Below are positions 1 through 5,369 of a stretch of 9,883 nucleotides of DNA, one piece after another. The translations under genes were made by a program, and so were the position numbers. Source of the stretch: C7867-001 sp035533615 (GTDB taxonomy: Bacteria > Patescibacteriota > Minisyncoccia > Phycocordibacterales > Phycocordibacteraceae). The stretch spans positions 1-9,883 of the forward strand of contig DATLTM010000019.1 in assembly GCA_035533615.1 (NCBI GenBank). Reading direction: 5' to 3'. Every line of letters starts with the position of its first letter. The stretch's first letter is position 1. The notes under the pieces are model-generated. The model searched no databases, had not been told where the DNA came from, and saw only the letters and a program-made list of their open reading frames with translations.

Positions 1-1
1 G

Positions 2-724
2 CAGATAGCGACAAGCACGCCGGACGGCTCGTTCCCGAGCGTCTCGCAGTCGAGCGGCCCGGACACGATTCCGCCCGTGATTACCCTGCTCGGTGACAAT
101 CCGGTGCATGTCTCGGTGGGCAGTACGTTTACGGAGCCGGGCGTGACCGTTACCGATGACGTTGACGGTACCGATCCGTACATCACCTTCATCAACGGCA
201 TCCAGCAGGTCGTCTCCTCGACCACCATCGACACCTCGAGTCCCACGACCTATATCATCACGTACAAGGCGACCGACGCGGCCGGCAACGTTGCGACTGC
301 GATACGCTCGGTCATCGTCGGCAATCCCGACGGCACTGTTTCTGTCGGCGCGGCGACGACCACAACTACAACGATCGCCGCAACAGCGACTACGACCGCA
401 TCCTCCGACACCACGCCGCCGGTCGTAACGCTAAACGGCTCTGCGGCGATGGAATTGAACCTCGGCGACACCTTCACCGATCCGGGCGCGACCGCCCTCG
501 ATAGCGTGGACGGTACTCTCACGGCGAAGATAGTGGAGACCGGTACTGTGAGCACGACGACCATCGGGATATACACCCTGACCTATTCGGTGACCGACTC
601 GGCGGGGAACACAGGAAGTGCTTCGCGCGTCGTCTCCGTCGTGGCGCCAACGGTTACTTCTACCGCAAGTACGACAACCACCACAACCGCGTCGACGACT
701 ACTGCCACCTCAACCACCCTGTAA
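2..724 (+). CDS. Surface/secreted protein with DUF5011-like repeats (C-terminal part)
   Basis: The reading frame is open from base 2 and stops with TAA at 722-724, so this is the last 240 residues of a longer protein. Two Ig-like repeats of the DUF5011 kind are visible, at about residues 21-107 and 136-215. Each begins D-T-x-PPV-[IV]-TL and continues with a G-x-TFT-[ED]-PG segment, a D-x-VDGT turn and a closing Y-x-[AV]-TD-[AS]-AGN strand. A Thr/Ser-rich linker separates them (about 108-135), and a Thr-rich tail of about 25 residues ends the protein. Such repeats occur in extracellular and cell-surface proteins, so export is likely, but the signal peptide would lie upstream of the window. No C-terminal membrane anchor, LPXTG or other sorting motif is present. 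The domain family call is fairly secure; the protein's role is unknown (adhesin, stalk or S-layer-associated are guesses). Confidence 0.8.
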   Translation, partial: QIATSTPDGSFPSVSQSSGPDTIPPVITLLGDNPVHVSVGSTFTEPGVTVTDDVDGTDPYITFINGIQQVVSSTTIDTSSPTTYIITYKATDAAGNVATAIRSVIVGNPDGTVSVGAATTTTTTIAATATTTASSDTTPPVVTLNGSAAMELNLGDTFTDPGATALDSVDGTLTAKIVETGTVSTTTIGIYTLTYSVTDSAGNTGSASRVVSVVAPTVTSTASTTTTTTASTTTATSTTL

Positions 725-762
725 GTGGAGACGTACGACGTTCCTTTCTCGCAAGGAGGCGA

Positions 763-771
763 TGGTATACT
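763..771 (+). promoter_or_regulatory. Extended -10 candidate for gap-rpiB
   Basis: TGGTATACT fits the extended -10 form TG-n-TATAnT and lies in the 76-base gap before gap, 29 bases from its ATG. A second -10-like box, GATAAT at 784-789, lies 11 bases before the ATG, which matches the short spacing seen at other genes here. No good -35 is visible. Which box is used cannot be told from sequence. Confidence 0.4.
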
Positions 772-800
772 TAACCGTACTTAGATAATTAATTTTTCGT

Positions 801-1808
801 ATGGCTATTCGCATTGCAATTAACGGATTCGGGCGCATCGGGCGGGCGTTTACTCGTCGCTCGCAGGGACGCGGCATTGAGGTTGTTGCGGTGAACGACC
901 TCGGCTCGCTCGAGAATCTCGCCTATCTGCTCAAGCACGACACGGTGTATCGTGAGGCGCCGTTTCCGGTTGGAACGAAGGGCGGGAATCTCGTCGTCGA
1001 CGGGAAGGAGGTGAAATTCTTTTCGGAAAAAGACCCCGCGCAATTGCCGTGGAAGGATCTTGCCATCGACGTTGTCGTCGAGTCAACGGGATTTTTTACC
1101 GACTACGAAAAAGCGCAGGCGCACATCACTGCGGGTGCACGGCGCGTCGTCATCAGTGCGCCGGCGAAGGGCGACGAATCGCTCGGCGCGACGGTGCTAA
1201 TGGGCATCAATGAGGAAAAACTTGCGACCTGCAAGATAACGAGCAATGCCTCCTGTACGACGAACTCAGCGAGTCCCGTCATTGCGATTCTCGACGAAGC
1301 CGTCGGCATTGAGAAGGCGATTCTCTCGACGACGCACGCATACACGGCAAGCCAGGCTATCGTCGATGGACCGTCGAAGAAGGACATGAGGGAGGGGCGA
1401 GCGGCAGCGCAGAACATCGTGCCGACCTCGACCGGTGCGGCGACCGCCGTAACGCAAGCGTACGGGCCGCTTGCCGGGAAGTTTGACGGCATCTCGCTTC
1501 GCGTGCCGGTGCCCGCCGGCTCGATAGCGGACATCACGTTTATCGCGAAGCGCCCGACGACGCGGGAGGAAGTGAATGAAATACTGCGCGCGGCGGCTCG
1601 CACGCCGCGCTGGGAAGGTCTTTTTGCCACGACCGACGAAGAACTCGTCTCAAGCGATATCATCGGCGAGCCCTATGCCTCGATCGCGGATCTCGGGATG
1701 ACGCGCGTGGTCGACGGTAATCTCGTGAAGGTGCTCGCCTGGTACGATAACGAAGTGGGGTATACAGAATCGCTTGTGCGGCACGTGATTGCCACCGCCA
1801 ATGTCTAA
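801..1808 (+). CDS. gap: Glyceraldehyde-3-phosphate dehydrogenase, type I
   Basis: This enzyme oxidises and phosphorylates glyceraldehyde 3-phosphate to 1,3-bisphosphoglycerate with NAD(P)+ in the cytoplasm. The 335-residue length is normal for the family. The N-terminal Rossmann motif is INGFGRIGR (about 7-15). VND ending at Asp33 sits where an acidic residue normally favours NAD+ over NADP+. The catalytic motif is ASCTTNS with the active cysteine at residue 152, and the helper histidine is His179 in STTHAYT. The phosphate-binding and C-terminal signatures are also present (GRAAAQNIVPTSTGAA, LRVPVP, WYDNEVGYTESLV). The start at 801 gives the standard N-terminus MAIRIAINGFG. There is no Shine-Dalgarno just upstream; an AAGGAGG at 753-759 is too far away. 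The end overlaps rpiB by 8 bases, so the two are probably one operon. Confidence 0.97.
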   Translation: MAIRIAINGFGRIGRAFTRRSQGRGIEVVAVNDLGSLENLAYLLKHDTVYREAPFPVGTKGGNLVVDGKEVKFFSEKDPAQLPWKDLAIDVVVESTGFFTDYEKAQAHITAGARRVVISAPAKGDESLGATVLMGINEEKLATCKITSNASCTTNSASPVIAILDEAVGIEKAILSTTHAYTASQAIVDGPSKKDMREGRAAAQNIVPTSTGAATAVTQAYGPLAGKFDGISLRVPVPAGSIADITFIAKRPTTREEVNEILRAAARTPRWEGLFATTDEELVSSDIIGEPYASIADLGMTRVVDGNLVKVLAWYDNEVGYTESLVRHVIATANV

Positions 1809-2286
1809 AATCTATTTCGCTGCTGATCACGCCGGATTCGCGCTCAAGAACGCCCTCTTTGAGCATATCAGAACCCTGGGGTACGACCTTGAAGACCTCG
1901 GCGCGCACGCACTCGACCCGGAAGATGACTATCCGGATTTCGTGACGCCGCTCGCAAAGCGCGTGGCGGACGAGTCGGGCGCGTGCGGCATCATCATCGG
2001 CGGCAGCGGGCAGGGCGAAGCGATGTGCGCGAATCGCATCCCTGGCGTCCGCGCTGCCGTGTTTTACGGCGAGATGAAGGTGACGGCGGCGCTTGATATC
2101 GAAGGAGGTCATTCCGAAGACGGCTTTGATCTCGTGCGGCTCGCCCGTCGGCACAACGATGCGAACGTACTCTCCATTGGTGCGCGTTTCGTGAGCGGTG
2201 AAGAAGCAGAAGAAGCCGTACATATATTTCTTGACACGCCTTTCTCGGACTCGCCGCGTCACACCCGCCGTCTTGCAAAGTTCTAG
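1801..2286 (+). CDS. rpiB: Ribose-5-phosphate isomerase B (RpiB/LacAB family)
   Basis: RpiB interconverts ribose 5-phosphate and ribulose 5-phosphate in the non-oxidative pentose phosphate pathway. I place the start at 1801 (MSKIYFAADHAGF) because the family begins right at this strand; the in-frame ATG at 1789 only adds MPPP. The product is 161 aa, a usual length. Visible motifs are AADHAGF (Asp9, His10), DYPDF (about 43-47), GGSGQGEAMCANRIPGVRA (about 67-85) and RHNDANVLSIGAR (about 117-129). The E. coli-type catalytic Cys in CGTG is replaced by Gly here. The loop GGSGQGE resembles the mycobacterial enzyme, which uses a Glu in this loop (here Glu73) as base. The closely related sugar-phosphate isomerases LacA/LacB cannot be fully excluded. 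The gene overlaps gap by 8 bases and has no recognisable Shine-Dalgarno, suggesting translational coupling. Confidence 0.92.
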   Translation: MSKIYFAADHAGFALKNALFEHIRTLGYDLEDLGAHALDPEDDYPDFVTPLAKRVADESGACGIIIGGSGQGEAMCANRIPGVRAAVFYGEMKVTAALDIEGGHSEDGFDLVRLARRHNDANVLSIGARFVSGEEAEEAVHIFLDTPFSDSPRHTRRLAKF

Positions 2287-2291
2287 AGGGC

Positions 2292-2297
2292 TATACC
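2292..2297 (+). promoter_or_regulatory. -10-like box before small-protein copy 1
   Basis: TATACC lies 7 bases before the ATG at 2305, in the 18-base gap after rpiB. With a usual -10 to start-site distance, the transcript would begin at or within a base or two of the start codon, giving a leaderless mRNA. The same arrangement precedes copy 2 (TATACT at 3127-3132), and the flanking bases up to the ATG are shared. Confidence 0.45.
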
Positions 2298-2304
2298 GAC
2301 CGCC

Positions 2305-2571
2305 ATGGCGGATATCCAATTTAACGAAGAGCAGCAATACCAGCGTTCGGCGCAAATCGGGCGGAAACCGCTTTTCGTTCGGCTCGTGCTTGCCACCGGC
2401 ATCGTTTCCACCGACAAACAGGCGGAGTATGTGTTGTTGGGAATCGCATTCCTCGGCTTTTTCATTACCGGAATGTTTTTACTTACGGGGAACAATACGA
2501 CCGGCTTATCAAACACGGATATTCAGCGCATCACGCAGTTGCAACAGGGCGCGCAACAGCCCAGGAATTGA
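2305..2571 (+). CDS. Small bitopic membrane protein coupled to pilin (copy 1)
   Basis: This 88-residue protein has a charged N-terminal part (residues 1-24), a juxtamembrane motif KPLFVRLVLATGIVSTDKQ (21-39), then EY, one hydrophobic span (about 42-61) and a polar Asn/Gln-rich tail. The positive-inside rule suggests a cytoplasmic N-terminus and an outside C-terminus; there is no cleavable signal peptide. I recognise no named family. The stop codon overlaps the start of the downstream pilin-like gene by 4 bases (TTGA), so the two are very likely translated together. Copies at 3139 and 4619 have the same relation to a pilin. A role as pilus assembly partner, pilin chaperone or platform component is inferred only from this context. 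No Shine-Dalgarno is seen; the ATG lies just after a -10-like box. Confidence 0.8.
   Translation: MADIQFNEEQQYQRSAQIGRKPLFVRLVLATGIVSTDKQAEYVLLGIAFLGFFITGMFLLTGNNTTGLSNTDIQRITQLQQGAQQPRN
2341..2447 (+). repeat. Direct repeat, unit 1 of 2 (inside small-protein copy 1)
   Basis: These 107 bases match 3178-3284 with only four substitutions by eye (about 96% identity). Three of the four are silent and one changes Ala40 to Thr. Similarity continues upstream, through a 3-base indel, to the -10-like box. It breaks down at the membrane segment. Confidence 0.85.
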
Positions 2572-3098
2572 AAATCATGAAACGCGGATTTACCCTCATT
2601 GAACTCCTCGTCGTTATAGCGATTATAGGAGTTCTTTCTTCGGTCGTACTCGCTTCTCTCAATACTGCACGTGGAAAGGCGAATGACGCGAAACGTCTTT
2701 CTGATATGCACCAAGTCCAGACCGCGCTCGAATTGTATAACCTGAAGAACAACGGCTACCCATTTTCAAATAATTCCGGATGCGGTGGTTGGGAATCTAC
2801 CGGTTCAGACGCTTCCAACAACAATTTCGTGTCCGCGCTGGTCGCCGATGGCGACATACCGAAGGGCGTGAAAGATCCAACGGCAGCGTGGGAAAACTCT
2901 TGCGGCAACTACGCCTATTATCTCTACCCGGCTGGGAGTTATGGATGCGACGCTTCGCGCGGCGCATACTATGTGCTCGGTATTCGTGTGACCGACGGAT
3001 ATGGAGGGAATCCATACCCTTCAAGTCCCGGTTGGAATTGTTCGGGGCGGAATTGGCAAACCGAATTTAGTTGGGTGGTGGGTAACTATTCGCAGTAG
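2568..3098 (+). CDS. Type IV pilin-like protein (copy 1)
   Basis: This is a class III-signal pilin or pseudopilin. A short basic leader (MKIMKRG) is followed by FTLIELLVVIAIIG, with cleavage by prepilin peptidase expected between Gly7 and Phe8, and the conserved Glu at mature position 5. The hydrophobic helix (about 8-31) runs into an amphipathic helix (NTARGKANDAKRLSDMHQVQ...LELY) and then a globular domain with four cysteines (72, 112, 127, 158), enough for two disulfides. The 176-aa length fits minor pilins and pseudopilins. The start is either TTG 2568, which reproduces the 4-base overlap with the upstream gene seen in the other two pairs, or ATG 2577 (MKRGFTL), which has an AGGA about 10 bases upstream. 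I chose 2568 for the shared geometry, without certainty. It could be a structural pilin or a competence/secretion pseudopilin; no assembly ATPase is in the window. Confidence 0.88.
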   Translation: MKIMKRGFTLIELLVVIAIIGVLSSVVLASLNTARGKANDAKRLSDMHQVQTALELYNLKNNGYPFSNNSGCGGWESTGSDASNNNFVSALVADGDIPKGVKDPTAAWENSCGNYAYYLYPAGSYGCDASRGAYYVLGIRVTDGYGGNPYPSSPGWNCSGRNWQTEFSWVVGNYSQ

Positions 3099-3126
3099 CA
3101 CGCATTTAAGGGGGTGGAAGTGGGGT

Positions 3127-3132
3127 TATACT
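3127..3132 (+). promoter_or_regulatory. -10-like box before small-protein copy 2
   Basis: TATACT lies 6 bases before the ATG at 3139 in a 40-base gap after pilin copy 1. The position implies a leaderless transcript. The bases from this box to the start codon closely match those before copy 1, so the promoter appears to have been duplicated with the gene. Confidence 0.5.
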
Positions 3133-3138
3133 ACCGCC

Positions 3139-3387
3139 ATGGCGGGCATCCAATTTGACGAAGAGGAGGATCAGTACCAGCGTTCGGCGCAAATCGGGCG
3201 GAAACCGCTTTTCGTTCGGCTCGTGCTCGCCACCGGTATCGTCTCCACCGACAAACAGACGGAGTATGTGTTGTTGGGAATCGCGATAGCGGCGGCGGTC
3301 ATTTCATGGTTTTTAATTCCTAGTGGTGGGCATACGCCGCAACAACCTCCTGCTGCGGCACTGGAACAGATGCCTGTAAACCAATGA
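3139..3387 (+). CDS. Small bitopic membrane protein coupled to pilin (copy 2)
   Basis: This 82-residue paralogue of the protein at 2305 keeps the acidic N-terminus, the motif KPLFVRLVLATGIVSTDKQ (22-40) followed by TEY, and one membrane span (about 43-60). The external tail is short and Pro/Gln-rich. The frame is open further upstream to 3001, but that part overlaps pilin copy 1. ATG 3139 aligns with copy 1 (MADIQF/MAGIQF) and follows the -10-like box, so it is the better start. The span and tail differ completely from copy 1, while the first 130 or so bases are almost the same, which points to selection on the cytoplasmic and juxtamembrane part. The stop overlaps the pilin start by ATGA. Function unknown; inferred pilus-associated. 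Confidence 0.82.
   Translation: MAGIQFDEEEDQYQRSAQIGRKPLFVRLVLATGIVSTDKQTEYVLLGIAIAAAVISWFLIPSGGHTPQQPPAAALEQMPVNQ
3178..3284 (+). repeat. Direct repeat, unit 2 of 2 (inside small-protein copy 2)
   Basis: This is the partner of 2341-2447, with four substitutions over 107 bases by manual count. The downstream pilin genes, compared over their conserved N-terminal coding stretch, are only about 72% identical, so this repeat is far younger than the pilin pair or has been homogenised. Confidence 0.85.
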
Positions 3388-3902
3388 GCCGTGCATTCAG
3401 CAGCATGAAAACGTACCAGGGAAACAGTAAGGGTTTTACACTTATCGAACTTCTCGTCGTGATTGCGATCATCGGAATACTCTCTTCAGTTGTCCTCGCG
3501 TCCTTAAGTACCGCCCGAAATAAAGCGAAAGACGCAACCATTAAGGAGGAGGCCTCCCAGTTGGTAACTTTAATGGAACTCAATCGCTCTGATTACGGGG
3601 GGTATTGCCAACTACAGTACGGTTGGACAACCGCAAACGGAGGAACATGCAACACCATATTTTCCGGCACCTATGCGGCAAAAGCACAAGCGATTTGCAA
3701 TACCATATTTAACGATGCGGGAGATATTTGGGCGCCCGCTGGCGCATACCGTATATATTCCAATACAACAGTCGGTTGCGCGACCGCCTATTCATTTATG
3801 ATAGCTCTCAATGACGGGAACTGGTATTGCGTCGGCAGTAGCGGCGCAAAAGGCGAGTATCCGAGTTACGTGAGCGAACCTGGCTGTTATAACGATCCTT
3901 AA
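3384..3902 (+). CDS. Type IV pilin-like protein (copy 2)
   Basis: This 172-residue pilin-like protein has a longer leader (17 residues) ending KG, then FTLIELLVVIAIIG with Glu at mature position 5; cleavage is expected after Gly17. The helix LSSVVLASLSTARNKAKDA is shared with copies 1 and 3, and the rest is unrelated to them by eye. The globular domain has six cysteines (75, 89, 105, 132, 149, 168), the most of the three, so up to three disulfides are possible. ATG 3384 overlaps the upstream stop as ATGA. An internal ATG at 3405 (MKTYQGNSKG) is a possible shorter start, but the overlap and the same design in copy 3 favour 3384. The gene ends 4 bases before the epimerase-like gene. Confidence 0.88.
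   Translation: MSRAFSSMKTYQGNSKGFTLIELLVVIAIIGILSSVVLASLSTARNKAKDATIKEEASQLVTLMELNRSDYGGYCQLQYGWTTANGGTCNTIFSGTYAAKAQAICNTIFNDAGDIWAPAGAYRIYSNTTVGCATAYSFMIALNDGNWYCVGSSGAKGEYPSYVSEPGCYNDP
3885..3893 (+). promoter_or_regulatory. Extended -10 candidate for the epimerase-like gene
   Basis: TGTTATAAC matches TG-n-TATAAT at all but the last base. It lies inside the 3' end of pilin copy 2, 13 bases before the ATG at 3907, so the leader would be only a few bases. No Shine-Dalgarno precedes that ATG. Confidence 0.4.
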
Positions 3903-3906
3903 CCGT

Positions 3907-4395
3907 ATGAGTCTTACTGTCCCGGCTGTGCTTCCCTCCTCGCGAAGCGATCTTGAAAAGAAACTCGCGCTCCTTGCATCAATTCCTCCGGTCTCTCGGA
4001 TACAGATTGACGTCGTCGACGGCCGTCTCGCCGCCCCGGCCTCCTGGCCGTATACCGCACCGAAAGAATTCCAGAACATGCTCAAGCACGGCGAGATGTT
4101 GCCCGCGCTCGAGCATGTCGCGTACGAGGTCGATCTCATGTGTTTCGACGTTCTTTCTGCGGCGGAAGCGTGGCTTGCGTTCGGCGCATCGCGGCTTACT
4201 TTCCATGCCGAGAGCGCTTCCGATTTGCCGCGGCTTTTCGCCTCCGTTCGCGACCGATACGGCAGTTTCATTTCCCTCGGTCTCGCGCTCAACATCGCGG
4301 CCGACCTCGCGCTCATCAGGCCGTGTCTCCACGAAATTGAATACGTGCAGTTTATGGGCATCGCGCGGATAGGGAAGCGGGGGGGAATCCTTTGA
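3907..4395 (+). CDS. Ribulose-phosphate 3-epimerase-like, N-terminal part (frameshifted)
   Basis: This frame encodes the first three quarters of a TIM-barrel protein of the ribulose-phosphate 3-epimerase family, which interconverts ribulose 5-phosphate and xylulose 5-phosphate. It begins SLTVPAVLPSS, carries IQIDVVDGR (32-40), LTFHAES (97-103) and IEYVQFMGIARIGKRG (144-159), then stops three codons after a run of seven G (4379-4385). The rest of the barrel continues in the next frame, up to 4606. Family metal ligands are only partly kept. The Asp of the DVMDG-type motif is present (Asp35), but the preceding His is Gln33 and the His of the usual HLM motif is Asp76 (VDLM). It may therefore be a divergent epimerase or a relative with another substrate. 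The pathway neighbours (rpiB, transketolase) favour a pentose phosphate role. Family call fairly sure; activity unsure. Confidence 0.75.
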   Translation: MSLTVPAVLPSSRSDLEKKLALLASIPPVSRIQIDVVDGRLAAPASWPYTAPKEFQNMLKHGEMLPALEHVAYEVDLMCFDVLSAAEAWLAFGASRLTFHAESASDLPRLFASVRDRYGSFISLGLALNIAADLALIRPCLHEIEYVQFMGIARIGKRGGIL

Positions 4396-4606
4396 CGAGC
4401 GCATTTTTAAAAAAATTAAAACATTCCGCACGCTGTATCCTGCTTTGCCGTTTCAAGTTGACGGGGGCGTCTCGCTCGAGAACGCGAAGAGCCTGCTCGC
4501 GCTCGGCGCGGCAAACCTTGTCGTAGGTTCCGCCATCCTTCGCGCCGCTAACCCTTTCGCCGCCGTCGCGGCATTCGAAGCGCTTCAAAGCCCGTACGGC
4601 GTATGA
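4385..4606 (+). pseudogene. Ribulose-phosphate 3-epimerase-like, C-terminal part in shifted frame
   Basis: In the frame starting at GAA 4385 the protein continues ESFDERIFKKIKTFRT, then FQVDGGVSLENAK and GAANLVVGSAI, ending QSPYGV and a TGA at 4604-4606. VDGGV holds the family's second metal-binding Asp and GSAI the phosphate-binding end of the barrel. Removing one G from the G7 run would join the two parts as ...IGKRGESFDERI..., giving about 232 residues, close to a complete epimerase. This is a base-count error in a homopolymer, a real inactivating mutation, or recoding by +1 slippage; the sequence alone cannot decide. The conserved second half argues that any inactivation is recent. Confidence 0.75.
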
Positions 4607-4607
4607 T
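4602..4607 (+). promoter_or_regulatory. -10-like box before small-protein copy 3
   Basis: TATGAT overlaps the stop codon of the epimerase-like gene and lies 11 bases before the ATG at 4619, with a run of six T between. A transcript from it would have a leader of only a few bases. Confidence 0.4.
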
Positions 4608-4618
4608 ACATTTTTTGT

Positions 4619-4882
4619 ATGATCGATGTGCGCTTTGATGAGGAGCAGGAATCTCGGCGGCCAGACAGTCTGCCACAAGAATCGACTCTCGTCCGACTCG
4701 TGCTCACCACTGGCGTTGTAAAGACAAGAAAAGGCGCGGAATACTTTTTGTTCGCAGTCGTTGTAGTCTGTGCGTTCGCTTCCTTCTTTTTAGTCTCATT
4801 CTTCGGTACGAGTAACCCACCGGTGCAACTCTTCAAGGAAGGGCAAAATGTTCTGCTCCCCCCTGGGACTACAATGCCATGA
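4619..4882 (+). CDS. Small bitopic membrane protein coupled to pilin (copy 3)
   Basis: This is an 87-residue, more distant paralogue of the proteins at 2305 and 3139. The shared skeleton is clear: an acidic start with FDEEQ, then STLVRLVLTTGVVKTRKGAEY (22-42) lined up with the KPLFVRLVLATGIVSTDKQxEY block. A strongly hydrophobic span follows (about 43-63) and an outside tail containing Pro. Conserved across all three copies are VRLVL, TG, V, T, K and EY, placed just before the membrane. Again the stop overlaps the next pilin start as ATGA. The function is not known. The repeated pairing suggests it acts on its own pilin, for example in insertion, stability or handing over to the assembly platform; this is inference. 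Confidence 0.8.
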   Translation: MIDVRFDEEQESRRPDSLPQESTLVRLVLTTGVVKTRKGAEYFLFAVVVVCAFASFFLVSFFGTSNPPVQLFKEGQNVLLPPGTTMP

Positions 4883-5334
4883 TACTACTGAGACGATCGC
4901 TCATGTCTCGACATCATCGCGTACAGGGTTTTACACTCATCGAATTGCTCGTCGTCATTGCCATCATCGGAATCCTCTCGGCAGTCGTGCTCGCTTCGCT
5001 CAATACCGCCCGTAGCAAGGGAAATGACGCCGCGCGCATCTCAAATATAAAGTCCCTGGAGATTGCCATGGAACTCTATTTCAATGATTACAATACATAC
5101 CCGCAGTATGGCAGCGCGAATGCTGGTTACAGCTTATCGGACCTGTCAGCCTATCTCGTGCCGAAAGACATTTCCGTGATCCCGCAGATTCTCATCAACG
5201 ATGGTGATCAATATGTCTGGGCGTCCAATTCTTATGGCTTCTATGTATATACTGGAGCAAATGGATGGTGCAAGACCGGCGTCAACGTGAGTACGAACTG
5301 GTGGGGTACGGGTGTACCGCTTTGCAACTTCTAA
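4879..5334 (+). CDS. Type IV pilin-like protein (copy 3)
   Basis: This 151-residue pilin-like protein has a basic 17-residue leader ending QG, then FTLIELLVVIAIIG; cleavage is expected after Gly17 and mature Glu5 is present. The N-terminal helix LSAVVLASLNTARSKGNDAAR closely follows copy 1. The C-terminal domain holds only two cysteines (131 and 149), both near the end, as in the classical pilin D-loop. I use ATG 4879 for its ATGA overlap with the upstream gene; ATG 4903 (MSRHHRVQG) would give a 9-residue leader and is also reasonable. The protein is the shortest of the three and has no similarity to the others beyond the first helix that I can see. Confidence 0.88.
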   Translation: MILLRRSLMSRHHRVQGFTLIELLVVIAIIGILSAVVLASLNTARSKGNDAARISNIKSLEIAMELYFNDYNTYPQYGSANAGYSLSDLSAYLVPKDISVIPQILINDGDQYVWASNSYGFYVYTGANGWCKTGVNVSTNWWGTGVPLCNF

Positions 5335-5336
5335 TA

Positions 5337-5351
5337 GCGCGAAAGTCGCGC
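5337..5351 (+). terminator. GC-rich hairpin after pilin copy 3
   Basis: GCGCGA and TCGCGC form a perfect 6-bp stem with a 3-base loop (AAG), starting 2 bases after the pilin stop codon. No U-tract follows, so it is a weak candidate for a terminator. It could instead separate or stabilise the transcripts at the boundary with the transketolase promoter just downstream. Confidence 0.3.
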
Positions 5352-5352
5352 A

Positions 5353-5361
5353 TGGTACTCT
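5353..5361 (+). promoter_or_regulatory. Extended -10 candidate for the transketolase operon
   Basis: TGGTACTCT has the TG-n extension and a TAnnnT hexamer, 8 bases before the ATG at 5370. It would give a leaderless or nearly leaderless mRNA, and no Shine-Dalgarno is present before that ATG. Confidence 0.4.
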
Positions 5362-5369
5362 AATACACA

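Noticed and set aside
340..400. ACN-rich low-complexity DNA considered as a repeat array
   Set aside because: It is explained by the Thr-rich linker codons; there is no regular unit and no CRISPR-like spacing.
1660..2355. Minus-strand open frame of 231 codons opposite gap/rpiB
   Set aside because: It spans two well-supported genes on the other strand and has an Arg-rich shadow composition with no domain.
3110..3125. G-rich stretch that might form a G-quadruplex
   Set aside because: Only three separate G runs, one of two bases; at best a weak two-layer structure.
3001..3138. Upstream extension of small-protein copy 2 (ATG 3001)
   Set aside because: The added 46 residues overlap pilin copy 1 in another frame and have no counterpart in copies 1 and 3.
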